Under the pieces are notes generated by a model that had not been told where the DNA came from, searched no databases, and worked only from the letters and a program-made list of their open reading frames with translations. The translations under genes and the position numbers were made by a program. Below are positions 1 to 7,211 of a DNA stretch of 14,493 nt, in pieces. Within the stretch, counting starts at the first letter, position 1, and each line of letters begins with the position of its first letter. Origin of the DNA: Bacteroidota bacterium (lineage in GTDB: Bacteria > Bacteroidota > Bacteroidia > Flavobacteriales > Flavobacteriaceae); NCBI GenBank assembly GCA_023437485.1, contig JAEZGB010000180.1, positions 1 through 14,493 on the forward strand, in the 5' to 3' direction.

Positions 1-2
1 GA

Positions 3-152
3 AGTATGGATGTGTACATTGCCAAGCTCAGGAAATACCTTAAACGTGACGAAGATGTTGAGATCCTGAACATCCACGGCGAAGGTTTCCGCCTTGTTGT
101 CAAAAACAAGGAGCGCAACCAAACCCAGCAACAGGAAGAAAAACAATCATAA
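3..152 (+). CDS. OmpR/PhoB-type response regulator, C-terminal fragment
   Basis: Only the last 49 codons lie in the window; the receiver domain and most of the DNA-binding domain are upstream of base 1. The visible part reads SMDVYIAKLRKYLK, then VEILNIHGEGFRLV. This matches the recognition helix and the beta-hairpin wing of the winged-helix domain of OmpR/PhoB regulators (compare R-x-x-DVHIxxLRKKL and I-x-T-V-R-GxGY). Family members are phosphorylated on an aspartate of the receiver domain by a sensor histidine kinase and then bind promoter DNA as dimers. A polar, Gln-rich tail of about 15 residues follows the wing. The partner kinase is not in the window, so the stimulus is unknown. The stop codon TAA is built into the first bases of the terminator that follows. 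Confidence 0.88.
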   Translation, partial: SMDVYIAKLRKYLKRDEDVEILNIHGEGFRLVVKNKERNQTQQQEEKQS

Positions 153-179
153 AAAAAGCTCCGGAAGGGGCTTTTTTTT
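151..179. terminator. Bidirectional Rho-independent terminator
   Basis: An A-run followed by GCTCC, the loop GGAA, then GGGGC and a T-run forms a hairpin (with one G-U pair on the plus strand) that has T-runs on either strand. It ends the response regulator gene on the plus strand and miaA on the minus strand. The first A's are also part of the response regulator's TAA stop codon. A small hairpin, CGATG-CCC-CATCG at 184-196, lies between it and the miaA stop. Confidence 0.85.
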
Positions 180-198
180 ATGGCGATGCCCCATCGGG

Positions 199-1119
199 TT
201 ATTTTTTTCTCGCCTTCTTCTCAATATAACTCACCACTTTTTCCACCGGTACCTGATAATCAAACCATTTGATGTCGGGCGTTTTCCGAAACCAGGTCAT
301 CTGGCGTTTTGCGAAGTTGCGCGTGTTCTTTTTGATCTGCTCAACGGCAAATTCAAATGAAAAATTTTTGGCCAGAAAACTGAACAATTCCCGGTAGCCC
401 ACGGTCTGCAAAGCATTGAGTTCCCGGTGGGGGAACAAGCCCTCGGCTTCGGCCAGAAATCCCTTTTCCATCATCTGTTCTACGCGATGGTTTATCCGCT
501 CATACAGTACGGGCCTTTCTGCCTCCAGGCCTATCAGGATCGGTACAAACGGCCGGCTGTTTTGCTTTATTCCCAAATAGGAAGAATACGGCTTGCCCGA
601 CGAAATACATACTTCAAGCGCGCGCATCAGCCTGTGCGGATTCATCTTGGCCACAACTTTAAAATATTCCGGGTCTTCCCGTTCAACTTCCTGTTGCAGC
701 CATTCCAGTCCCTTTTTTGCATAGGCCTTGCTGATCCTGGTGCGAACCTCAAGGTCTACTTCGGGGAAATCGTCAAAACCTTTCAGTACAGCATCGGCAT
801 AAAGCCCTGAACCGCCTACCATGACCACATAATCATCTTTTTTGAAGAGTTCAGTGATCTTTTCCATCGCTTCGCGTTCAAAGTCGCCAACGGTATAAAG
901 TTCTGTGATGGATTTATTGTGGACAAAATGATGCGGGACGGCTTCCAGCTCTTCTTTTGACGGGACTGCCGTGCCAATGGTCATTTCCCTGTAGAACTGG
1001 CGCGAATCACAGGATATGATCTCGCAATTAAAGGCCTTGGCGATCTCGATGGCCAGAGCGGTCTTTCCGATGGCCGTGGGGCCCAGGACTGCAATCAGAT
1101 ATTTTTGGTTCAAATTCAT
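199..1119 (-). CDS. miaA: tRNA dimethylallyltransferase (MiaA)
   Basis: MiaA transfers a dimethylallyl group from DMAPP to N6 of A37 in tRNAs that read UNN codons, giving i6A37; it acts in the cytoplasm. The 306-residue protein is of normal length. Visible motifs are the P-loop GPTAIGKT (13-20), SCDSRQFY with the expected catalytic Asp38, the VGGSGLY segment, NPHRLMRALEV, and the C-terminal signature RNFAKRQMTWFRK. An upstream in-frame start exists at 1152, but it would add 11 non-conserved residues lying inside the channel gene. ATG 1119-1117 overlaps the channel's stop as TGATG, which suggests translational coupling. It is the last gene of the long minus-strand run, followed by a terminator. 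MiaE, which acts later on the same tRNA base, is encoded about 10 kb away in this window. Confidence 0.96.
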   Translation of the reverse strand: MNLNQKYLIAVLGPTAIGKTALAIEIAKAFNCEIISCDSRQFYREMTIGTAVPSKEELEAVPHHFVHNKSITELYTVGDFEREAMEKITELFKKDDYVVMVGGSGLYADAVLKGFDDFPEVDLEVRTRISKAYAKKGLEWLQQEVEREDPEYFKVVAKMNPHRLMRALEVCISSGKPYSSYLGIKQNSRPFVPILIGLEAERPVLYERINHRVEQMMEKGFLAEAEGLFPHRELNALQTVGYRELFSFLAKNFSFEFAVEQIKKNTRNFAKRQMTWFRKTPDIKWFDYQVPVEKVVSYIEKKARKK

Positions 1120-1934
1120 CAGGTGTGTAGCGCGGCGCCGCAATGAAAGCAAAAATTGGCGTCATCCTTATGGTTGTTGACCCCGCAATCCGGGCAGGCC
1201 TGCGTATTGTTTTTAGCGTGTTGTTCGTGTGCGATTATTTCAGAGGTAACAATTCCTGTCGGAACGGCAATAATTCCATATCCCATGACCATGATTATCG
1301 AGGCGAAAACCTGCCCAAGTGGCGTATGCGGGGTAATATCGCCAAACCCAACCGTGGTCAGGGTCACGATTGTCCAGTAAATACTTGTAGGGATGCTGCT
1401 GAATCCATTTTCGGGCCCTTCCACCAGATACATCACAGTTCCCATAATGATGCAAAGCACCAACACCGTAAACAGGAAAACCATTATTTTGATACGGCTT
1501 TTTCTCAGGGCCACCACCAATAAGTTAGATGCGCCCACGTAGCGGACCAACTTTAAAACCCTGAAAATCCGCAAAAGCCTGACGGCACGCAATGCAATTA
1601 AAAAATGCAGGCTGGGAAACAGTAGGCCCAGGTACGTGGGCAAAGTGGCCAGTAGATCGATGATCCCGTAAAAACTCAGGATATATTGGAGCGGTTTTCG
1701 GACCGAGATGACCCGCGCGATGTACTCAAAGGTAAAGACAATGGTGATGACCCATTCAATAATGTACAGTTCCCTGCCGTATTCCAGGTTGATCCAGTTA
1801 ACGCTTTCCAACATTACCGCAATGATACTGGCCCCGATAACGGCAAGCAGGATCAGGTCAAACGCTTTTCCTGCCGGAGTATCGGCTTCGTGGATCACGG
1901 TATGAAGCCGCGTGCGCAGCTTTTCAGAAATCAT
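1119..1934 (-). CDS. Kv-like voltage-gated potassium channel with C-terminal zinc ribbon
   Basis: This is an inner-membrane ion channel of the six-helix voltage-gated type, 271 residues. Hydrophobic segments fit S1-S6, with an Arg/Lys-rich S4 (RAVRLLRIFRVLKLVR, about 116-131). The pore loop carries the potassium filter TTVGFGD (193-199). After S6 a short linker leads to a cytoplasmic CPDC...CFHC unit (Cys247, 250, 262, 265), a typical zinc-ribbon spacing. Known members of the family conduct K+ as tetramers; a zinc ribbon is not part of the basic fold and may serve gating or assembly (inference). The start is ATG at 1934; a GTG directly before it (1937) is an alternative that adds one residue. 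It has its own promoter candidate upstream and overlaps miaA by one base. Nothing in the neighbourhood explains why it sits between a nuclease and miaA. Confidence 0.93.
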   Translation of the reverse strand: MISEKLRTRLHTVIHEADTPAGKAFDLILLAVIGASIIAVMLESVNWINLEYGRELYIIEWVITIVFTFEYIARVISVRKPLQYILSFYGIIDLLATLPTYLGLLFPSLHFLIALRAVRLLRIFRVLKLVRYVGASNLLVVALRKSRIKIMVFLFTVLVLCIIMGTVMYLVEGPENGFSSIPTSIYWTIVTLTTVGFGDITPHTPLGQVFASIIMVMGYGIIAVPTGIVTSEIIAHEQHAKNNTQACPDCGVNNHKDDANFCFHCGAALHT

Positions 1935-1953
1935 CACAAGGATTGGTTTTAGC

Positions 1954-1961
1954 CAAAAATA
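1954..1961 (-). promoter_or_regulatory. Candidate -7 promoter element for channel-miaA
   Basis: The minus strand reads TATTTTTG, a full match to the Bacteroidetes TAnnTTTG -7 element, in the 34-base gap between the nuclease gene and the channel. The predicted transcript would start about 13 bases before the channel ATG. No clear TTG -33 element is visible at the usual distance. Confidence 0.5.
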
Positions 1962-1968
1962 GGCAATT

Positions 1969-3321
1969 CTACTCGATTGGAATTATTTTGATTGCCTTAT
2001 TGCGGATCAGGAAAGAACGTATGATGGCCTCGGCATTGCCCTCGGGACGGGCGGGGATCAACAGGTTTTTAAGCACGTTGGCGTTGATGATTTGATAGTT
2101 CAGGTCAAAAAACGCGTAACCGATATATTTCCCGCCCCGGACCACGATGGCGCTCCTTTCATTGATGGTCCTTCCGCGCCCTACGACAATAAAACCGTTG
2201 GAAACCGGTACGCTGCGCTGCAAAAATTCGGCAACACGCAAATTATACTGTTCGGGAAGTTCTGTATTCCCACATGCCGCACAACCCTGATTCCCGCAGG
2301 TGGAAGCTGAATCAATATCCAAAAGCCCGCACCGGGCGGGGCAAAGCTGATATTGCTGGCTAATTCGGGTAAGGTTGGCATGTGCGTCATGGCGCGACAA
2401 AAAACTCGCGGTTTCGCCTTGCGCAATCCGTTTGTAGCCCAGTGTTAAATATCCCTGCGAATCGGCGCCGGTTATAAGCGTCCATTGATAATTGCGGCGT
2501 TTGGGGAGTTTGTTGTGAGCGGGGCGCAAGGCCCTGATTTCCTCGTGTTCCTTCAAAAGCGCGATAAGCTCGCTCCCGGTTTCTTCAAACGACACATCAA
2601 AGACTTCGGCCCGGATAATTTTGGATATCCGTGCATCGCCGGCAAAATGCTGATTGACACTTTTGCGGATGTTGCGGCTTCGGCCAACATAACAAACTGA
2701 ACCGTCTTCGCGATGGATGTAGTATATTCCCGCCCGAGAGGGAAGTTTATCAACCATGTCCAATAGTCGGGGTTCGAGGCCTTTTTCAACTTCAGTCCGG
2801 ATGAATTCGCCTACAATCTGCTTGCTTGTGTCGCGGTCCAGCAATAGCCGGAAAAGTTTAACGGTCGCCATGGCATCGCCGGTAGCCCGGTGCCGGTCAG
2901 CCATTGGGATTCCCAGTGAGCGTACAAGTTTCCCCAGGCTGTAGGAGGGCTGTTCGGGGAGAAGTTTTTGCGCGAGTTCCACCGTACATAAGGTGGGGGA
3001 CTGAAAGTCATAACCGAGCCGCCGGAATTCGGTGCGTAGGATCCGGTAATCAAACGGGGCGTTATGGGCTACGATGATGCAGTCTTTTGTAATCTCGACA
3101 ATCCGCTTGGCAACCTCGTGGAATTTCGGTGCCGACCGAAGCATTGCATTGGTTATCCCGGTAAGTTTTACCACGAAAGGCTGGATTGGGATTTCGGGAT
3201 TTACAAGCGAGATAAACTGGTCGGTTACCTCATGGCCATCGTATCGGTAGATCGCAATTTCAGTGATTCCCTCTTCATTGAACTGGCCTCCGGTGGTTTC
3301 TATATCAAGTATTGCGTACAA
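1969..3321 (-). CDS. DEDDh exonuclease (Pol III epsilon-like) fused to GIY-YIG nuclease domain
   Basis: A two-nuclease protein of 450 residues. The N-terminal domain (1-165) is a DEDDh 3'-5' exonuclease: D6 and E8 in LDIETTG, D91 in HNAPFDYRI, and H144/D149 in DRHRATGDA. The second (about 192-275) is a UvrC/Cho-like GIY-YIG endonuclease: GIYYI (198-202), YVG (211-213), Arg219, and probable metal ligand Glu258. A Cys cluster (C327, C331, C342, C347, C350) follows, then a C-terminal region without a clear family. Similar fusions are known in Bacteroidetes and actinobacteria and are thought to act in DNA repair; the substrate here is inference. The start must be TTG at 3321: the frame is closed by a stop six bases upstream, and the next Met (residue 60) would remove D6 and E8. 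It follows yggS by 3 bases. Confidence 0.9.
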   Translation of the reverse strand: MYAILDIETTGGQFNEEGITEIAIYRYDGHEVTDQFISLVNPEIPIQPFVVKLTGITNAMLRSAPKFHEVAKRIVEITKDCIIVAHNAPFDYRILRTEFRRLGYDFQSPTLCTVELAQKLLPEQPSYSLGKLVRSLGIPMADRHRATGDAMATVKLFRLLLDRDTSKQIVGEFIRTEVEKGLEPRLLDMVDKLPSRAGIYYIHREDGSVCYVGRSRNIRKSVNQHFAGDARISKIIRAEVFDVSFEETGSELIALLKEHEEIRALRPAHNKLPKRRNYQWTLITGADSQGYLTLGYKRIAQGETASFLSRHDAHANLTRISQQYQLCPARCGLLDIDSASTCGNQGCAACGNTELPEQYNLRVAEFLQRSVPVSNGFIVVGRGRTINERSAIVVRGGKYIGYAFFDLNYQIINANVLKNLLIPARPEGNAEAIIRSFLIRNKAIKIIPIE

Positions 3322-3324
3322 TTT

Positions 3325-3978
3325 CTAGTAATTTCGGTTTCCAAAGATACGGCTTCCCACCCGGACCATTGTACTGCCGCACTGCACCGCAAGGTTAAAA
3401 TCACCGCTCATTCCCATTGAAAGTACGTCAAAATCAAACGGCCCGGCAAATCGGTCATATAGCTTTTTCAGATATTGGAACTCGAGCTGAACCTGCGTTT
3501 GGTCATCCAGAAAACTCGCCATGCCCATGAGGCCGCGGATCCTGACAAAAGGAAACGCACCTGCCGATATTTTATGAAGCAGTTCATTCAGTCCCTGTTC
3601 ATCCAACCCGAATTTGGATTTTTCGGTGGCGATATGTAGCTGGAAAAGGCAAGGGATCACCCGGGGGATTTTTTCTCCCTGGTGGTTGATTTCAGACAGC
3701 AGTTTTTCGCTGTCAACGCCGTGAATAAGATGAACAAAGGGCGCAATCTGCCTGACTTTGTTGGTTTGAAGATGTCCGATCATGTGCCACCGTACATCGT
3801 CCGGCATCTCGCTTTGCTTGGACAGGAGTTCCTGGACCTTGTTTTCGCCAAAATCGCGCTGGCCGGCCCGGTAGGCCTGTTTCAGGCTTTCAATGGGTTG
3901 AGTCTTTGAGACGGCAACCAGCGTAACGGCAGGCCCGATCTCTTTGGTAACATCGGCGATATTCGAGGCAATGTCCAT
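3325..3978 (-). CDS. yggS: YggS/PLPBP family pyridoxal phosphate homeostasis protein
   Basis: A single-domain PLP-binding protein of the fold-type III (alanine-racemase-like barrel) group, 217 residues, cytoplasmic. Family members have no known catalytic activity; they keep free PLP in balance, and their loss disturbs amino acid and vitamin B6 pools. The PLP lysine is K25 in LVAVSKTQP. Further family motifs are FGENKVQE, WHMIGHLQTNK, the KFGL segment, RGLMGMA, and the phosphate-binding C-terminal part SMGMSGDFNLAVQCGSTMVRVGSRIFG. Its start codon shares one base with the stop of the DUF1015 gene (TGATG), and the nuclease gene follows after 3 bases, so it is clearly co-translated within this operon. 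I see nothing odd in length or motifs. Confidence 0.95.
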   Translation of the reverse strand: MDIASNIADVTKEIGPAVTLVAVSKTQPIESLKQAYRAGQRDFGENKVQELLSKQSEMPDDVRWHMIGHLQTNKVRQIAPFVHLIHGVDSEKLLSEINHQGEKIPRVIPCLFQLHIATEKSKFGLDEQGLNELLHKISAGAFPFVRIRGLMGMASFLDDQTQVQLEFQYLKKLYDRFAGPFDFDVLSMGMSGDFNLAVQCGSTMVRVGSRIFGNRNY

Positions 3979-5186
3979 CAGAATTCATGTATGATGAGCC
4001 CGCTGCGGAGCTTGGGTTCAATATAGGTGCTCTTTGGAGGCATCACCAGTCCGGCATCGGCGATGTCGCGTATAAGCGAGACAGGGCAGGGATGCAGCAG
4101 AAACCCGACTGAAAAATTACCCTCGTCAAACCGTGTCTTGAAGTCACGGACCGGCCGGTTCGCGGGCATGTATTCAATCCGGTCGTCATTGCGCAGATCC
4201 CGGATACCCAGCAGGGGCAAGATGATACGCTGGTAAAGAATCTGACTGTCCAGGGTATCCAGTGGCGTTTCAACACAATGCCTGTTGGCCTTCATTCTGA
4301 GCGAATATGATTGTCCGTTCAGGTACATCCCGAATTCCTGCGCGGTCGAAGGCACAAACATGTCGCGGTTTTGTACCTCGATAAAGAAATCCTGGGAAAT
4401 CCGGTCCAATAGTTCTTCGGGCCCGAATCCGTTCAGCCCGCGGATCATGCGGTGAAAGGCATAAATCCGAAGGTCTTCTTCGGCGATGAGGTAACTCATA
4501 AAGCAATCGTTTGGGGCACCCACCTCGTCAAATAGCTTTTCGGCCGAAGCCGAGCGGTGGTGCCCGTCGGCAATATAGAGCGCCGGAACACCTTCAAAAC
4601 CGGCTTTTAAGGCCTGGATATCAACCGGGTCCGATACTTTCCAAAAAATGTGTTTTTCCTTTCTTTTGGTCGAGAATTCAAAATGCGGTTCCCTCGCAAT
4701 CTGCCGCCGTAGCCAGCTGGCAACCGGTTCGTGGCGTGCGTATGTCATCAGGACCGGCTCGGTATTGAAGCCGGAATATTTCATATAGTCCTTAAAGAAT
4801 TCAACGCGGTAATTAAACGTTTCTTCGTGTCTTTTAATGACTTGGGATTTGTAATCGTGAACTGATGTCGCTGCTACGATACCGGTAAAAACGCGGTCGC
4901 CGCTGGCAATCTGATGAATGTAAAAACAAGGTTCGCGGTCTCGTTCAAGAATCCCATCATCCATAAAAGCACTAAACTGATGATGTACCGTCCTGAACCG
5001 TTTTTCGTTATCGCTGGATTGCGTGCCCGAGTATGCCGGGTGCAAAACGTGCAGGAATGACAGCGGATTGAACTGCAATTGGCAAGCCAGTTCCGCGGCA
5101 GAGTATTCCTCGTATGACCGTGTTGTCACCAGGCTAACTTTATCCCGGGTGGGACAAACGCCGCGAAATGGATCAATCCTGGCCAT
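3978..5186 (-). CDS. DUF1015 family protein
   Basis: A cytoplasmic protein of 402 residues belonging to DUF1015, a family without a firmly assigned function that, to my recollection, often lies near serine biosynthesis genes (serA/serC) in Bacteroidetes. Family features are the N-terminal FRGVCPTRDKVSLV with LHPAY, the conserved KRHEETFNYRVE block (118-129), and the hallmark IADGHHRSASAEKL (DGHHR at 207-211). The C-terminus reads YIEPKLRSGLIIHEF. The DGHHR loop resembles the nucleotide-binding loop of ParB/sulfiredoxin-like proteins, a group that includes free-serine kinases; this link is my inference only. Its ATG directly follows the stop of the dehydrogenase gene (TAGATG), and its stop overlaps the yggS start, so all three are probably translated from one message. 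Confidence 0.88.
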   Translation of the reverse strand: MARIDPFRGVCPTRDKVSLVTTRSYEEYSAAELACQLQFNPLSFLHVLHPAYSGTQSSDNEKRFRTVHHQFSAFMDDGILERDREPCFYIHQIASGDRVFTGIVAATSVHDYKSQVIKRHEETFNYRVEFFKDYMKYSGFNTEPVLMTYARHEPVASWLRRQIAREPHFEFSTKRKEKHIFWKVSDPVDIQALKAGFEGVPALYIADGHHRSASAEKLFDEVGAPNDCFMSYLIAEEDLRIYAFHRMIRGLNGFGPEELLDRISQDFFIEVQNRDMFVPSTAQEFGMYLNGQSYSLRMKANRHCVETPLDTLDSQILYQRIILPLLGIRDLRNDDRIEYMPANRPVRDFKTRFDEGNFSVGFLLHPCPVSLIRDIADAGLVMPPKSTYIEPKLRSGLIIHEF

Positions 5187-6083
5187 CTACTGGCGCGATT
5201 GGAATTGTGCGGCCACGTTTTCGGCTTTTCGGGTTTCACTGTAATCGTAGAACCCTTCGCCCGATTTAACGCCCAGTTTCCCGGCCCGGACCATATTGAC
5301 CAGCAGCGGGCAAGGCGCATATTTCGGATTTTTGAATCCGTCGTACATTACGTTCAGGATCGCCAGGCAAACGTCAAGCCCGATAAAATCGGCAAGTTGC
5401 AACGGCCCCATGGGGTGTGCCATGCCAAGTTTCATTACCGTATCAATTTCATAAACACCGCCCACGCCATTGTAAAGTGTTTCAATAGATTCATTGATCA
5501 TCGGCATCAAAATGCGGTTGGCCACGAATCCCGGATAATCATTTACTTCGACGGGAACTTTGCCCAGCGTGACAGAAAGGTCCATGATTGATTTGGTAAC
5601 CAGGTCCGAGGTGTTGTAGCCCCGGATGATCTCCACCAGTTTCATGATGGGCACCGGGTTCATAAAATGCATTCCGATCACGCGTTGAGGGCTGCTGACT
5701 ACCGCTGCGATCTGCGTGATCGAGATTGATGAGGTGTTGGTGGCAAGGATGGTCGATGAGCTGCACAACTCATTCAATTGACGGAATATATTCAGCTTTA
5801 AATCAACATTTTCAGTCGCGGCCTCAACCACAAGGTCGGCACCGTTTACGCCCGCCGCGAGATCAGTGAAGGTCGAAATATTTTCCAGGGTTGCCCTTTT
5901 GTCGTCTTGAGAAATCGAACCTTTGGCCAACATGCGGTCCAGGTTTGCAGTGATGGTCGAAAGTCCTTTTTCCAGCGAATTTTCAGAAATGTCGATCAGG
6001 TTAACGCCAAATCCACTTTGGGCAAATGTGTGCGCGATGCCATTTCCCATGGTTCCGGCTCCAATTACGGATATGTTTTTCAT
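5187..6083 (-). CDS. 3-hydroxybutyryl-CoA dehydrogenase
   Basis: It oxidises (S)-3-hydroxyacyl-CoA to 3-oxoacyl-CoA, or runs in reverse, in fatty acid or butyrate metabolism in the cytoplasm. The 298-residue protein shows an N-terminal Rossmann fold with GAGTMG (8-13) and Asp31 at the end of strand 2, which points to NAD+ rather than NADP+. The catalytic residues expected for the family are present: Ser118/119 in NTSSI, His139 in MHFMNPVP, Glu151 in VEIIRG, and Asn189 in FVANRIL. The C-terminal helical domain ends with GEGFYDYSE, also typical. It stands alone, without thiolase or enoyl-CoA hydratase genes nearby, so it may serve beta-oxidation genes located elsewhere. It begins 10 bases after the Gfo/Idh/MocA gene and abuts DUF1015. 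Confidence 0.94.
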   Translation of the reverse strand: MKNISVIGAGTMGNGIAHTFAQSGFGVNLIDISENSLEKGLSTITANLDRMLAKGSISQDDKRATLENISTFTDLAAGVNGADLVVEAATENVDLKLNIFRQLNELCSSSTILATNTSSISITQIAAVVSSPQRVIGMHFMNPVPIMKLVEIIRGYNTSDLVTKSIMDLSVTLGKVPVEVNDYPGFVANRILMPMINESIETLYNGVGGVYEIDTVMKLGMAHPMGPLQLADFIGLDVCLAILNVMYDGFKNPKYAPCPLLVNMVRAGKLGVKSGEGFYDYSETRKAENVAAQFQSRQ

Positions 6084-6093
6084 TATTTAGGGT

Positions 6094-7056
6094 TTATTTG
6101 AAACACGATATAATTTGGTGGGCCACGCGAAGGGCCTCAGTGCCATCCTTAAGGCTGACGATGGGCTCGGTATTGTTGTTGATGGCCTCGGCAAAGGTTT
6201 CCAGCTCTTCCAGAATGGCATTTGTCGAGCCCACCGCAGGGTTGTCAAAATAAATTTGTTTGCGGATTCCTTCGGCATTTTGCAGAATCATGTCAAAATC
6301 GCCGGGCACTTCGGGGGCGTCCTTCATCTTCACCACTTCGCATTTCTTGTCGAGAAAATCCACCGAGATATAAGCGTCCTTTTGGAAAAACCTCGATTTA
6401 CGCATATTTTTTAGCGAGATCCTACTCGCGGTCAGATTGGCGACACAGCCGTTTTCAAATTCGATACGGGCGTTGGCGATGTCAGGTGTTTCGGAAATCA
6501 CCGAAACTCCGCTGGCGCTGATATTTTTTACAGCCGATCCCACTACGCTCAGGATGGCGTCGATGTCGTGGATCATCAAATCAAGCACCACCGGCACGTC
6601 GGTACCCCGCGGATTGAATTCGGCAAGGCGGTGCGTTTCGATAAACATCGGGCTGTTTATCATGTGCTTTACGGCGCTAAAGGCGGGATTAAACCGTTCG
6701 ACGTGGCCAACCTGCCCCTTGACGTTGTGTTCGCGCGCAAGTTCCATTATTTCCTCGGCCTCGGCCACCGTATTGGCGATCGGTTTTTCAATAAAAACGT
6801 GCTTGCCGGATTTGATGGCAACCCGGGCGCACTTGTAATGTGAAAGGGTGGGAGTCACAATGTCAACCACGTCAACGGCATGGATCAGGGCATTGATGGT
6901 GTGAAACCTGTGATAACCGAATTCTGATTCGACTTTTTGGGCGTAATCGGGATTGTCGTCATAAAAACCAGCCAGTTCATACCGGTTGGATTGCTGCAAA
7001 AGCCTCAGGTGGATTTTGCCAAGATGGCCGGCTCCGAGTACGCCAACTTTTAACAT
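6094..7056 (-). CDS. Gfo/Idh/MocA family oxidoreductase
   Basis: A probable NAD(P)-dependent dehydrogenase of 320 residues, cytoplasmic. The N-terminal Rossmann domain begins at residue 1 with the dinucleotide loop GAGHLG (8-13), and the family's EKP motif lies at 90-92 (Lys91 is the expected catalytic or cofactor-contacting residue). It continues with VGHVERFNPAF and the C-terminal alpha/beta domain, including LDLMIHDIDAILS, where a His-Asp pair could take part in catalysis. The family acts on sugars, inositols and related compounds; the substrate cannot be read from the sequence, and no sugar pathway genes are adjacent. It is the first gene of the seven-gene minus-strand run, with a promoter candidate a few bases upstream, and is divergent from pcm. 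Confidence 0.92.
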   Translation of the reverse strand: MLKVGVLGAGHLGKIHLRLLQQSNRYELAGFYDDNPDYAQKVESEFGYHRFHTINALIHAVDVVDIVTPTLSHYKCARVAIKSGKHVFIEKPIANTVAEAEEIMELAREHNVKGQVGHVERFNPAFSAVKHMINSPMFIETHRLAEFNPRGTDVPVVLDLMIHDIDAILSVVGSAVKNISASGVSVISETPDIANARIEFENGCVANLTASRISLKNMRKSRFFQKDAYISVDFLDKKCEVVKMKDAPEVPGDFDMILQNAEGIRKQIYFDNPAVGSTNAILEELETFAEAINNNTEPIVSLKDGTEALRVAHQIISCFK

Positions 7057-7070
7057 AGGTGAGTTTTGGA

Positions 7071-7078
7071 CAAAAATA
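7071..7078 (-). promoter_or_regulatory. Candidate -7 promoter element for the seven-gene minus-strand operon
   Basis: The minus strand reads TATTTTTG, a full TAnnTTTG match, 14 bases before the ATG at 7056. This would give a leader of roughly 8 bases. No convincing -33 TTG is seen. The 155-base gap 7057-7211 also holds a GAGGG/CCCTC inverted repeat (7137-7141 and 7153-7157) of unknown role. Confidence 0.5.
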
Positions 7079-7186
7079 ACAAATAATCATCAACCATTTG
7101 GCCGATGCCGGGAAATCCGGATGACAGTAGGCTGTTGAGGGTTATAAATTGGCCCTCCGGCGCTGTATTATCCGGCTTTAGTTTGC

Positions 7187-7194
7187 TAAGTTTG
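7187..7194 (+). promoter_or_regulatory. Candidate -7 promoter element for pcm
   Basis: TAAGTTTG, a full TAnnTTTG match, lies 17 bases before the GTG start of pcm and predicts a leader of about 11 bases. A TTG at 7149-7151 is too far away (35 bases) to be a normal -33 element, so the upstream half is unassigned. Confidence 0.5.
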
Positions 7195-7211
7195 CGTTTT
7201 TATTATACGCC

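Noticed and set aside
427..810. A 127-codon open frame on the plus strand opposite miaA
   Set aside because: It is a shadow of miaA, with no family similarity and no promoter or start context.
1117..1152. Longer miaA start at 1152
   Set aside because: The added residues (MLSLRRRATHL) lie inside the channel gene's zinc-ribbon coding region and are unlike MiaA N-termini, while ATG 1119 gives the normal distance to the P-loop.
7101..7160. Structured RNA or riboswitch in the gap between the Gfo/Idh gene and pcm
   Set aside because: Only short stems are seen (CCGG/CCGG and GAGGG/CCCTC). They lie upstream of the predicted pcm transcript and match no riboswitch core I know.
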